A DNA stretch of 64,000 bases from Rotaria sp. Silwood1 (Eukaryota > Rotifera > Eurotatoria > Philodinida > Philodinidae), in NCBI GenBank assembly GCA_905250075.1, contig CAJNOP010000026.1:2211-66210 (forward strand), read 5' to 3'. Positions 40,282 through 54,400 of the stretch are shown here, piece by piece (within the stretch, counting starts at the first letter, position 1; every line of letters begins with the position of its first letter). Made by a program: the position numbers and the translations under genes. The notes under the pieces are model-generated. The model was not told the DNA's origin, made no database searches, and saw nothing but the letters and a program-made list of their open reading frames with translations.

Positions 40282-43200
40282 AAATGATAATAATTCTTAT
40301 GACTTTGATGAAAAAACAAACAAAACAAAAAGGCTGTTAGACAATTTATGTCACAGAAAAGATCTTGTGTTATGAAATGTAGTTGATCTTTATATATGAT
40401 GATTATTGTAATTAACAACAAAAGTACATACACTTTTTTCTTAACGATAATTATTTTGATGACACAGACATGTTAAATGACGCATTTTATGACTTTATAT
40501 ATATAAGAATCTAAAAGATAATATATAATAAATACATTGACAATAAATATATGAGACAAAAAAATGTTCTAAGAGAACTTACAGAAATTCATTTTTCTCT
40601 TCAATTAAGTAAAACAAAAAAAAGAAATTTAATCTAAAACATTAATAACTTATCAAGGGAAAAGAAAAAAAGTAACACATTTGATGTTTATATAATATTC
40701 TTTTCTTTGCTTTGACACGTTCTTTGTCACGTTAAATTATTATCTAATGTTTGAATCTATATTCTCATGAAATGATTAACATAAAGATTTTTCAAGAAGA
40801 TAGAAGAAAAAAATAAATTCAAGCAACAAATAATAAGTCTTACTCATAAGAAAAAATATATACATTTGTTGATATCAAGCTTCTGTGCATGTTAGGTTAT
40901 GGATATAATTTTGCATTCATAAATAATATCTCATGAAAAACAAGACGATTAGCAGTATATTTTCCTATTAACGTGACATTATTTCTTCCTCTTTTTAACT
41001 ACATAAAAGAAGAAAAAGAAAACGAAGAAAATCTTAGATACTCAATAGACAAACATAAAAGAAAAACTAATGACATCATACGTTGTATATAATACATTGT
41101 AATAGACAGGTTTGTAATATCATCCAACTGAATATATAAATATTAGACTTCTATAATATTAATGATAATAAATATTCGTCTAGATATAATAGAATCAACC
41201 TTTAAAAAAAAACCCAATAAAAAAATTCCATCCGACATGAAATAGGTCAACATCATACAATATATAGTTTTCGTTTAAATTACGTATCATAGAACCATAA
41301 CTGACACATGCATTATCAACACAAAAACAGCTGTCTATTTCGTTGTCATTCAAAATCATATGCATAAATTCATCTCTAACTTAAAAAAAAAATGAAAAAA
41401 ATTGGTCTTATTTTATTGAAATTAAATATTTTTAAATATAATGAATATTGTAATAATTTATTGTGTACAAGATTTGTTTAAATAAAAGCAAACAATAATT
41501 ATTAATAGAGAAAAAAAAATATTCGACTTTCTTTTTTTTGAATATGCACTAAAAAATTTACTATTGTTTTCCTTTTACTTAGAACTGAATGGTAAGTGTA
41601 ATTTTTTTTCTTTTGAAGAACATACTACTTACATCAATAAAATTTTGAAAACAATTAAAAAGTATAATAATTATGTTAAGAAAAAGAAAAAAAAAAAAAA
41701 AGAAAGGTTCTTCTAACGGATAAAAAGGAACACTCTTCATTAAAAAGAAATAAAATTTTCTTTTCAATACTTAACTCATTATTCAATTTAATAATATTAT
41801 TATTTTATAATATCGAAACGAATTAATAATAATATTTATAAGACAAAAAGAAAACTCAACTATAATATCAACATGCATTTTTATGAAAGAATGAAAAAAG
41901 AACAATAATAAGAATATGTAGATAGTCAAATAAATATTCTAGAAGCATCACAAATATGTGTATTGAATGATTCATTTATCATACTTATTAATTAGAAAAT
42001 AAACAAAAGATATTTCTCTACATAAATCTGTAATTATCAATGACGACAAATGCATATACACTATAGTGTGTCAATTTCCTTTTAACTCGTTTATAAGACA
42101 AAACAGTAAATATTGTGATATGAAGAATAGATTGTTTTTTCGGAACTGATTGAATTTCCTTTTCTTTTGTCTTATGCTTGCTGTCGTCGTACTTATTTAT
42201 TCTTTCATCTTTCTTTGTCATAGTATTATGCACATTGATAATAAATTCATAATTACACGATAAGAACATTACATGCATGTTTATTAGTTGCTTGTGTTTT
42301 ATTTTTTTTTTTGTATGGAAACAAAGAAAATAATTATTTCATATTCGTCTTTTTCTGTTTTACGATCTGTTTCGATAAAACAAAAAAAAAAGAAGAAATG
42401 AACGTACTTCTAATGTATTTCACTACGAATTTTTTGATTAATAGAAATGTCAAAAAGAAAAAAATAATCTATAATCAACTAATCGAGAAGAAAAAAAAGC
42501 ACATACACTTTCTATCCTTTTTTGATCTTTCTTAATTCTTTAAGTAATTCATCAAAATCCATTTAATGTTAATATAATAGAAGAGTTTTTTTAATCTTAC
42601 TTTTTGATCAAACAACGTATCCTAATAATAAATCTGATTCAAAGACAACAAAATAAAATGAAAGACATACTTCGTTATGACTAAAAAGTATTCCATAATA
42701 ATTATTAATTATATAAATGTATGTAATACTTGAAAAATGAGACATTACCAATCTCATGTTAGATGACTATCATATTAACATAATTATCTACTGAAAATAT
42801 GCGATGTTCATTAAAACAAAAACATCACGTTCACAATTGACATTAAAATCTGTAAGAATAAGTACATTCACCTATCAAAGTAAATTTTTTGATTTAAAAA
42901 CGAAATAGAATTAAACTAAATAGAAAAATCTAAAACAAAGTCTTTACACTATATGCACTGATAATCTGGCCGGGAGGAAGATGTCAAGAGTGTAGCACAT
43001 ACGTCATCGTGGGAAGTTTTTTATTTTTCCCAATGGAACTAAAATTTTTTTTTTTTTGTATTGTGTTAGAAGAAAAATATTCTACTTTTATATACAATCG
43101 TGACATCCTCGCTCATCATGTTGGCTATTTTGAATCACTTCTGGTTTTATATATGCAATGGTAAGTATAAAAACGATGATAGATATGATTAAAAAAAAGA

Positions 43201-45764
43201 GATAATTGTATGAATTAATTCTTAGTTTTTATGATACTTTCTTAGTTCTAGAAATCATAAGTGTCTATATAAAAAAGTATCCATTACTTAGACTAAATTT
43301 TGATTGAATAAAAAAAACGGATTTGTTTTTTTTTCAAAAATGATGTTGAATAACTTTCTTTCAATTATTCTCATTGACTTGAAATGCATGAATATTACTA
43401 AAGATGCCTCTCGATTGAAGAACACTTCATCTTAATGTTATCATGATTTTTCTTTATACAAATTAGATTTTTATACTAATCGACATTACTCATATGACAG
43501 TATTCACCATGTCTCCATATAGTAACAACAAATGGCAAATTTTATTTTTTTATCGTAAACCATAAAAATTATCGTAACATAGAACAAATCTAAATTAATA
43601 AAAAAAAAAATTGTATTTTGGAACCAAGCGTGAAAAAAATGAGAAAAAACAAAGTTAAAAAAGACTTTCCTATTAAATTGTACTCAGACATTTAATTAAA
43701 ATTTTATCTTCATTTTCATTTTAAGAATATTGTCAACAACTTTGAAGTATCTAAACATGCAAAATTTTGTCCAACAAATTAATTAGAACATGTAGATTAT
43801 TCATCTCAAATTTCTTTTTTTTTTTCAGTATGGATTATAAAATAAAATTCGACACATAATGACATAGTATGTGTCAATCAAATTCGAATATTAAAACTTT
43901 TTATTTTCGAAATTTTATTTTATGTTGTGATCATGTTGTTCACTATGAATGACTGTTTAAAAATAAACAAGAACTTCCACTGAACAAAAGTGAAGTAAGA
44001 AAGATGTTTTCAAAAGATAAATAATCCTTCTGACATAAACAGAAAGATACAATAAAAAAAAAAAAATGAATTGTTCTTTTTCTAAACATGAAATCTATTC
44101 AAAAAACAAGAGAGAAATAGGAAATAATGTAACTGTTGGAAAGAATTTATAAATAGAAAGTATTGTTCTATAATATATTATGCATCATATTACGATGTTT
44201 TTTTATGTAAATAAAAAAAAAAAAGATGTATTTTGATCAAAGACTTCTGTATTTACTTCAAACAAGAAAACAAAAACAAAGTATCTGTTTAAGTTGATAA
44301 TTTTACTTGCATTATATGTATCAACATTAGTAATGGATTATATAATTTTTGTGACAGGTTTATCAATCATTTAAATTTCATTAATATATTTGCCTAATTT
44401 TTTAGTAATGTATTAGAAAATCTTAATTCTAATAATATGTAAGTATTAAATGAAGAAAAATTATAAAAAACTTTTCAGACTGATTTATTTTGTTTATATT
44501 ATAATCATATATGTAAGATTATATTTTATGATGAACAACATGAAACTCTAGTGATGTCTTCTTCTTCCTTTTCTATTATCATTATAATGAGATCATTCAT
44601 GTTTTTTTCCAAAATATATGCACATGTATTGATTCAATTCTCACAACAACAAAAAAAAAATTTGTTAACAAAATTTATATTATATCAATTATTGCTTGAC
44701 ATATTTTTTGAAAATTTATCAATAATTTCATCAATTGATCATTATCATTGAAAATCCATTTATCACATCGTATAAAATCATTATTACTAGCATCATACTG
44801 AAACAAAAGTGAATTTGCTACTAAACAAGATAATAGCTAAAATATATTCATTTATTAAACATGATAACATAAAAAATACAATGAACATTGTAAAATTTCT
44901 GCGAAGAAAAGAGAAACATTGTGTGATCAGTAATAAAAGAAAAAAGAAATAATTTATTTTAAAGTCATTCATTTTTCATCAATATGATCAATTCCCTTGT
45001 GCATACTTAAAAATAAACTAAATCTCGTATGAATTGTAAATTTTCTATGGTTATGAAGTGCATCTTGTAGATGACAATATTAAGCAAAACAAAAATAGTT
45101 TCATGTAGAGTTGAAAAGTTCTGAAAAAGAAAAAACGTTACAAGTAACTTATAAGCAGAATTCTTTGATTTAAGAATATGTAAAAGTCAAATTATATGTC
45201 ATTTTTGAATATTTGACATGCCATATATTTCTCTAATTGATAGTTTATTATCAAGCTTTGAACAATATATATATATATCAATTTACCTTATAATAGTGAA
45301 AATCAAACCTAACGATCTTTGTCACATTAACATCGAGATTACATTGTGCTTGCTCACCTAAAGTAATGATACTAATAAAAGAAATAAATTACTAATCACA
45401 GATGGAACAAAGTCATGTTAATCACACGTAAATTAGCATGTTCGAGACATTGATAATCATATATGTCATGTCTAGCACATTTTTCTACGTCATCTATATT
45501 ACATATTATGTTTTTTACAATCTATCTTTGATTATCAATCAAAAGTATAAAATAATATTCCTAAAACTAAAAACAATATTTCTTCTATTCGAAAAATTTA
45601 ACAGAATTTTTTGAATTATATTTTGCTTTTTTTTGTAACTAATATCACAACACCAAAGACAAACGAAAAAATTCCATTCACACATTATACAAAAAGAAAA
45701 AAGAAAAATTTCCGGGATAATTTTTTTTTTACTTTACATCAAAAAGTATCTACATAGAAGATTT
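40282..45764. other. 5.5-kb intergenic region, no gene seen
   Basis: Very AT-rich with many A- and T-runs and a short (AT)n run near 45,265. Short frames (for example at 42,018-42,278 and 44,551-44,751) have low-complexity products without domains. No RNA gene was recognised. Confidence 0.55.
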
Positions 45765-48700
45765 TTATAGTTTTGTTTTATTTGCAATACATTTCCAAAC
45801 ATAAACTGTTGGTAATGATATATGTGTAACATTAGTTTGAACTTTTCGTTTAACAAAATCAATTTTATCAAATATTGCATCTTTTTCTCCAACACAATGT
45901 GTTACACGTGATAATTGTTTCTCATTATCAGTATCTTTAGGTGAAAGTACTTGACCACCAAATGCTTCAATATGTCGTTTTAATTTATTAAATTCATCCA
46001 TTGGTAATGATGATGATAAATAAATATATTGATTATCAAATATATTCGGAAAATTAAGTTTAAGTAAACTATTTGGTAATGGTTTACGTATAATTTTAGT
46101 TGGTTTTGGTTGCATTTCAATATCATCATCAGAATCAATTTCAAGTAATTTACGTTTAGTTGGTGTTGGTTTTTGTGGACTAGTATTATTCTTATTGTTA
46201 TTATTATTATTATTATTATTATCATCATTTGTATCGCCAAAATGAAACTATAGAAGAAAAGGTTTTGTTTTTAAAGATGTTTATTTTATTTGAAATAAAC
46301 ATACAAGATTTTCTTCATCTTCATCATCATCATTTTCTTTTTTTGATGGTTTGGATTTTTCAAAAAGTACAGTTAAATAATCAAGATCTGTTGCTTCTTT
46401 CCATGTTTTATCATCACGGACTTTTGTTACACGAGGAAATCGAATTGATATACCATTTGCTGTATGTTGTTTAGATTTAGAAAATTCTGCACCCTAAAAA
46501 AAAAGAATAAATTTTTTGATGTTAAATTATTGTGATAAATAAATATAAAACAAAAGAATCTTTACAGTTATTTCCCAAACAGGTGATTTTTTCGGATCAA
46601 TAACAATAAAATCTGGTACAAGATCACGATTAATATTTAACCATTTAGGTATTTGATTTGGATTTTTCGATATTTTTGTCATATTTGGTTTTAATTCATG
46701 TTGAAGTTTTTCTAATGTTGCATCATCAAAACCATTACCACATTTTGCACTGAAAAGAAGATGAGAAGAAACAAAGACAGTAGAAAAAAAACACGTTTGA
46801 CGCACGATTAAAAGATTACTTACACAGTATACCATTGAACAGTTTTTGGATCATAACAACCAAGTAAAAAGACACTCATTAAACCACCTTTTTTACCTGT
46901 ACCATAATAAGCACCGAGGACAACTAAATCAGCTGTATCAGCCATTGTACCTTCCATTAAATAATCTTTTTTAACTTTAAGCCAATGACGTTTATTTGGT
47001 TCGTACATTCCATCAGGATTCTAAAGAAAAAAAACATTGAATAATTTGTTTATGAATGTTAAACTCGAATAGTTAGACAAATACTCTGATAAATACATAA
47101 GAGTCTCTTCAATTCGAGGTTTTAAAATAGCAAATTATGCTACATGGTAGGTTTTTTTATAAAAATTAATTGAGAATACTAACAAAGAAACTATTTGAAC
47201 TGATATTGAGCTCACAAAGAGGCATCGGAAAGACTAGAAAAACCTAAAAGGATTCATCACTATGGGCTTTTGGTTTCGAGTCAGGATCGTTTTACTGAGT
47301 TTTTGATCCAAGTCACAGAATTAGGTTTATATCTATGAGCAATGCAAACCTAACTTGATTTCAAAGGCCAATTCAGACAAACGTTTGTTAGAATTTTTCT
47401 TGTCCGACCAAGCCGTTCTCGTAGATCCAGTATAAGTGGGAAGGGTGGGTGACAATTTAGTTACATTCCTGGTAAGTTCAAACGAATTTTTTAGTGTCTC
47501 AGTGACAACTAATCATAGACCATCTTGTTCAAACATCGTATTGACTTTGTTAAGAATGATTATCTCTATCTTTTCCTACATATAAAATAGACATTTACTT
47601 TAAGAACTAATCCTTCAAGTCCTTCGGCAATTGTAAAATTGATTAGATGTTTAAGTTCACTTTTTTTATTGATTGTTTTCAATTCAGAAAGAAGAATACG
47701 ATTTTCAATTGGTGCCATATGTTCAGTAAGAATTTCACGACGTTCTTTTAATGTCTTGTCTGAAATACAAAGAAAACTATTTATTAAAAACTCTATGTAT
47801 TCTAGACTTCCAAATTTCTCAACTTTTGTGTCAAAATCACATCCAAACCAAACTTTGTAAATTACCCGACAGTAAGAAATTTTCGAAAAACAATTGAAAT
47901 CATAGCTTTTTAAATACAAGAAAGGATTAGAGCTCCATTCATCACGGTTAGACATTTATTGAGGTGTAATTTCTTGCTTTTTGTTCTATTCAAAACCAAA
48001 AATTATCATAATTTTTTCAGAGAAAAGTTAATGCATAATACGATCTGATCAAAATGCTTTCAAATATCAAAATATAGCATCTGATTATATTAGCACAAAC
48101 AAAATATTACAAAATAACTCCCTCTACAAGTACATCACGGAATATAGATGTACTAGAAAGAAAATTAAATAAAAGACTTTATAATTGAAAATTTCGTCTA
48201 GAAGTAAGTCTCATGATTCTAAGAATATCCTAAAACGTTCAGTCATAACGATTGCTTTCTTTTTGCAATATTCAATATTCGAAATGAGAAACGATCGGAG
48301 AAATCGAACATTTTTTGAACGTAAGAAACAAAATAGTTTTCACTCAAACTATTATGATATTCTTAGAAACATAAAATCTACTTCTAAATAAAATTTCAAG
48401 TCATATAGATTTTCCTTCTAATTGTCGTTTTCTATTGTTTTTGACTATTTTTAGTGTAAGACTAAAAATAAATTTTTTTTGATAACTTACGTAAAAGACT
48501 TTGACCATTATAATAAAGACAATCAAAAATGAAAAATGCTTCATTAGCTTCTGAAAATTCTTTTTTTTTATGTACACCAAGTGTACCAAATGGTAATGGT
48601 TTTTTTGTTCTAAAAAAGAAAAATGTTTTGAAATAAAAAGAAAAATTTATTCATAAAATCTATTTTACTTTCTATCAATTAATAAAATTTCACCATCAAG

Positions 48701-51401
48701 TATCAATGATTCACCTTTTGGAAATGCTTTTGAAACATATTGACTTATTTGTTCAATTTTATGTTCAGTAACAGGTTTTAAACTTCGAGAAAAAAATTTA
48801 AATTTATTTGTTTGATCTTTATGTAATTGTAAACGTTCGCCATCATATTTTATTTCAGCATAAAAACCATTTGGACAACGTTTAAATGCAAAATCAACGG
48901 ATTTACATGGTTCAGCAAGCATTGGATGAACTTCAAAATATAACAAAAAAAAACGAAATTTTTCTTATTTTTTCTATTATATTGAACAGAAGCTGTTAGT
49001 TCAATTCCTACGGGATTATAATATAGGATATGATATATTTGCTGCAGCTAATCATAAGAAGACCGTTTTATTCTATCTATTTTGTGACACATTTCTTTAC
49101 CAACACAATAAGAAAGTAGTTCATATATAAGAACGAAACATTATTGATATACAGTCTCTGATCATATACTCACAATGTCTGGCACGGAATAGGAAGATGT
49201 TGCTAAGGCATCTGTCACAACCTATGACGATCTCTAGCTACAGTCTGTCACACTCTGTGTGGAAGAGAGGCTCTGGGTTTTTACTTGTATATTTCAACTC
49301 TGCTTTTAGACTGTGCTTTACAAAAAAATTGCAACAAGACTATCAAACCTGGTGTCATAAGTTCAATTTTAATTGATAATTGTTTATTAAGTTGTGTACC
49401 ATTATCAATAGAATTTTTATGTTCTAAATAACGTTTAATAAACGATTGTAAATCGTTTGTCGCTTGAAAACTTTCATAAGCATTTGGACCAAGACTATCA
49501 ATAATATGTTTGGGACCAGCATTAATTTTCTAGGAAATAGAAGAAATCAATAGATGATTAGAAAAAAAACGAAGAAATATTCGATATGTACAAGATCTTT
49601 TTGAATAAGACGAATAAACATACGTAAATCATTAACGGTTGATTTTTCAGTTATTTTACGTAATAATTGTATTTGGTCTTGTTCACGTGTTAATTGACCT
49701 AATTCATGTAAATAATTGTCAACATCATAATTTGATAACATGGTTTTTGGTGGTGGTTTTACATGTGTTGTTGATGCATAAAAATCACCTATTGTTTCAG
49801 CAATATCTTTTTAAATAAAAAATTAAAAAAAATTGAATTTATTTTTTTTTTCTTTACTAGTTTTCATTTAAGTATTTTTCTTACCACCACATTCTTCACA
49901 TTTTTGAATCATTTCACTTACATTTTCATGAAAAATTATTGAAAAAAGTTTACATAATTGTTTTGATTTTAGATTATAAATTATTGACTTATAACCTTTA
50001 CTTGGTAAAAGAAGATGAAATAATAGACTTAAGTTTCCTAAAAAAAAAAACAAAGAGAATATTTATTCTAGTGATTCGAAGAAAGAATTAGAAACATCTG
50101 TTTCTGGGTTTAAACTATTGATTATCATTGAATAACTGAAATGAGATTCTTTTTTCTTGAAGAAATGGTAAAACTCCAAACTTTCAAATTTTCTGAATTC
50201 ATCAGTCAAAAAAATCTTGTTTTGCAATGACATATGATTTAAATATTACAATGTTTTGATTTTAAATTTCAGTTAATTGTGAAAAGATTTTAAATTATCT
50301 TCAGATATGAACTATGATCATACGAGATTATTCGATTGACTTTTATCTTTTTTTCTCCTGAGAAATTATTTTTTGACGAAAGAAGTGTCCCAACTGATTA
50401 ATCAATTTTGAGTCGACTCTATATGCATCATATAGATCCTAATCAGTTATTGAATACCCTGGAAAACGTTTGGGCTCGAAATGTTTTTAAGGTCTTCATA
50501 ACTCATTAGCTCTATATGATGTACATAATCCTGATTCCAAAACTATTAATCAGTTTAGAAATTGTTCTTTCTGTCTTCAATTTCACGATTGCAGTACAGT
50601 AGATACATTGAAAAAAATTGAATTTTACCTTAATTTTCAAAATGGAATCTTTTTTTTCAATCCTATTAGAGTTGTATTAAAATTCTTACCTTTATAACTT
50701 TCACCATCACTACCATAAGTAATAAATTGTTCAACAATAGATGTTTTAGCTAAATGACCATTTGTTTCAGCAATTTTTGTACAAAGACCACGAAATTGTC
50801 GAAACGAATTATCTGGATGTTTCGGATCATCATTTATGGGTATATGGACTCCAGTTGTTGCTGTTGTTGATCTATCTATTGTATCTTCTTTTATTGCTAC
50901 CGATTTTTTCTTATCAATAACTTTAATATCATCATTATCAATTGTTATTTCATTATCATCATCATCTTCGTTTGCACTTGAAGCAGATGTTGTTGGTGGT
51001 AATGTTTTCTTTATTGGTGTAACTACTGTTGGTTTTGGAACTACAGCAGTGACAGATTTTGTTGTTTTTTTTGCTGGTGATTTAGTTGCTGGTTTATTAG
51101 CTTTTGCTTCCTGAACTCGTTTAATTTGTTCCAAAATAATTTCTCTATCAAGTGGACTTATATTTAACCATCCATCAAGATCAGTTGAACTTTCAATAAT
51201 TTTTGTTGTTGCTCGTGCATGAAGAAATGTATCAAACATACATTGTACATGATGATAAATTTTCATCATATCACCTTCCGAAAATGGACTAGGTGTTAAT
51301 TTAGCAATACGTATTTCACCTTTAGCAATTTTTGCTTTACATTTTTTACATGCTGATGTTCCAAGTTTAGCATAATCAACTGAATAACGATTTTCGGTCA
51401 T
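45765..51401 (-). CDS. LIG3: DNA ligase III (ATP-dependent)
   Basis: It seals nicks in base-excision and single-strand-break repair and in alternative end joining, in nucleus and mitochondria. Exon 1 (51401-50690) encodes an N-terminal zf-PARP finger ([17 protein letters not shown] with HHVQC) and then a low-complexity Lys/Thr/Asp linker. The DNA-binding domain follows ([14 protein letters not shown], about 50,038). The adenylation domain has the active-site lysine in EIKYDGER (near 48,855), then LDGEILLID and [10 protein letters not shown]. The [20 protein letters not shown] motif is near 46,960. The OB-fold region includes [15 protein letters not shown]. After a poly-Asn stretch near 46,210, the C-terminus is a BRCT domain ([13 protein letters not shown] to VYVWKC) ending at TAA 45765. 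All catalytic motifs are intact. Start ATG 51401 ([13 protein letters not shown]) is the first in frame. No mitochondrial leader is evident from this start. Introns are mostly short, with longer ones at about 47,020-47,590, 48,950-49,345 and 50,045-50,689. Confidence 0.93.
47240..47311 (+). repeat. Dispersed intronic repeat, copy B
   Basis: It starts AACCTAAAAGGATTC and ends TTTTACTGAGTTTTTGATCC, matching the copy at 28,505-28,576 in both blocks and in spacing. It lies in a LIG3 intron. Confidence 0.45.
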
Positions 51402-54400
51402 GTTATTTAACAAGATGAATTAAACAACAATCTGAAATGAGTTTTATTCATGTATAGATAAAAAGAAAAAAAAAATGAAAACAAAACATGAAAAATGAAT
51501 TATGATGAACATTAGAAAGCGCGAGATTAAGAGAGAAGATCATAAAAATGCTGTATTCTTCTCCAATTCGTCAAATCAAACCAAAGCTTTTTTTTCTTCT
51601 CGATAAATATCCATGTATCTATAAAAATAAAACAAAAAATTTTCATTTTTTTTTTGCTTCTATTACACAAAACATAAAATGAAATTTTTATTTCTTTGTT
51701 ATTTCAAGACATCATCAATTGAAATATTTAAAAAAATAAATATTACATACATAGACATACAATATTAATTAACAAATATTATATTAAAGTAAAAAAAAAA
51801 AAGATTCATTTGTTGTTCATGGAATGTTTTCATAAACTCAGATCTCGTTTCTTTTTTTCTTTTGACTAGTAAAATACATACAACAAAAAAAATATTTATC
51901 AGAAAAAAAATTGTGTCTTTTATTAAACAAACAACAGAATATTTATTATTAAAAAGACTAAAAAATTTTAAAATGATTTATTTCAAATTCAATATTATCG
52001 AAATTTTTCGTCATCAAATTTGTTTTCAACATTCATTTTATAGATACATATAGTTTTACTACTTATATGATCAAGAACCAGAAGACAATTTATCATTATT
52101 ATCATCATCATTTGAAAATATTTAATACAATCAATCATAATATTTCTTTTTTTTTTTTTTGTAAAACTTTAAAATCATATTTCATTGAAGTTATTCTGTT
52201 AATAAATAATTTAATGTTTCTGATTGAGAAAAAATAGATCAACGAAAACATACCAGATTCAATTGACTTCATTTGTGAAATATCATTATTATTAACTAAT
52301 ATTGATAAAATAGAACATGATAATTCTTGTTTCTTTTTGGATTTTCTTATGCTTGTTAACATTTGGTTCTTTCACTTTATGTTCCAACTCGATCGAATAA
52401 AATGTTTTCTTATTTTCAGTTTTATAGAATTTAAAAAAACATAGAGTCGAATGTGATACACCAATACTAATAATTATTTTACTATTATGAATTATTTCTT
52501 TTGATCATCAACTAGGAATATGCGTTAAGGATTGATTGGCACTAGATTTTTTCGTATGAATTGATAATGAATATGTTGAAGAAACAATTGATGATGATGA
52601 ATTCATTTTGTTTGTTACACTAGATAAATGAAGAAAGGAAGAACTTTTTGGTCTGCTTTCAGAAAAGATACTTAAGTTCATTACAAAATATGTATCTATT
52701 TCCGACTCGAGGATAGACTTAAATAACAAAAGCAAAAAAATTCTAACCTCTAAAAGTATGAAAAATTGAACTATCCGAGCGTACAATCTTACACACGAAT
52801 GTACAGCAACCATTTGTTCATTCATAATAAAGATTGATCGAATTCTTTCTTAGCAATACTACATATAACTTTTTTAATAGCTTCCAAAATTTATTTATAA
52901 CGGTCACTGATCGTTACGGTCCACTGATCACATATTTTCTTCTTTGTATAATATCTTGTTTAGTGTTGACCTCAATTATACGTGTATTTCTTTCACTTTT
53001 TTGTGACCACTACTTAAAACATATATTCAGAGTACAATAGATACAGTTAGAAAGACAAAGTAACTCATTGAACAATATCTTCAAAAGTAGTGATAACGTC
53101 GGTCATCAAGTTTATCATGTAATTTTTTTTTTCTGATAATACTTTAGCATTTAATATAATCTACATATTTATTATACAAAATATTGAAGGAAAAAAGTTG
53201 GCACACGATTTAACTATTTCTAGATTAACGTGAAGATTTCATGAGATAACAAACTTCTTTTAATATGAATCTTACTTTATTAAATAAGCCCTATAGAGAT
53301 TAGAGAAGGTTCATTGTCATTCATAAACATGAACTTTGCTTCTTGCGTTACGGTTATATAAGTCAATTTTTCAACAGAACTCCATAAAACACTTCAGATT
53401 ATATGTTATAGAGAAAGACGAACAGGAAAAATATCGAAAATTTCAATTAACAAGATATTTATTATTTTTGACATAATATTGACATTGTAATCGAACTGAA
53501 GAAATACAAACTTTTTACATCACGAATTCCTCGGAACATGTGTTTAATACTATTACAACGTAACTATCGAATATAAATCAGTGCACTTTTACATAAGATC
53601 AAGGGCAGAAGAAATTAGCTATTTACTTCATCTTTGAAGAATAGAAATAGATACTTATTACTACTGTGATACAACACATTTTATTCAAAAGGATGAAAGT
53701 GGATAAGACCGTTTTTCTAATCTCAACATGTTTCATTTCTTCTGTATGGAAATCAATCCAGTGGCAACAGTCGATAGCGGTGCAAAGGTTTATTTTGCGA
53801 CGCCTCTTAAGCAATTTTTCAAGTCATACCCGTACTCATCTATAAGATCAATAAAAACTTCGCCATTCTTCAAGGAGTACGGATATGAGTTGAAAACTTG
53901 AGCGACATATGTCGCGAAATAAACCGTTTGAACGATATTAGAAACCACTAGTGGATTAATTTCAAGACACAAACCTGAAATATTTTAAGAAGGTAAACGG
54001 CCTTATCTACCCTGAAAAGTATTAAAGCGATTTTATACTCAAGTACGAGTATTTTATCTAATTCTGTATTGTAACATAGATCATACACAGATCAAGAGAT
54101 CAAAAAATTTTTAATAACATTAGTACATTGAGAACTTTATTGATGCTGTGTTTGAACTCGAACGTAATGAGAGCATGTCATTTTTTTAAAAAACTCATTA
54201 AAGTGATCATGACTCAAAAGAAAAATCTCATGAGTCATGAATTCTTTTAGATTTTCTTGAAATTCTATAGGACTTAAGTAATAAAACGCTAGTAAAGTAT
54301 TGATGCTGTTTTATATTATTCATTTCAAACAAAATGGTCTATTACTTTTAATTTCCTTTGAAAAAGAAAAGTAAAATAAATAGTTCAATAACATGAACAA

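Noticed and set aside
45980-46474. Poly-Ile and His-rich frames near the end of LIG3
   Set aside because: They are other-frame shadows of the poly-Asn and acidic linker exons of LIG3.
50836-51114. Plus-strand frame of 92 residues
   Set aside because: It is the complement of LIG3 exon 1 and only mirrors its low-complexity linker.
52508-52825. Minus-strand frame of 105 residues as a small gene
   Set aside because: It begins with a plausible ATG but has low-complexity Ser-rich sequence, no domain and no splice context.
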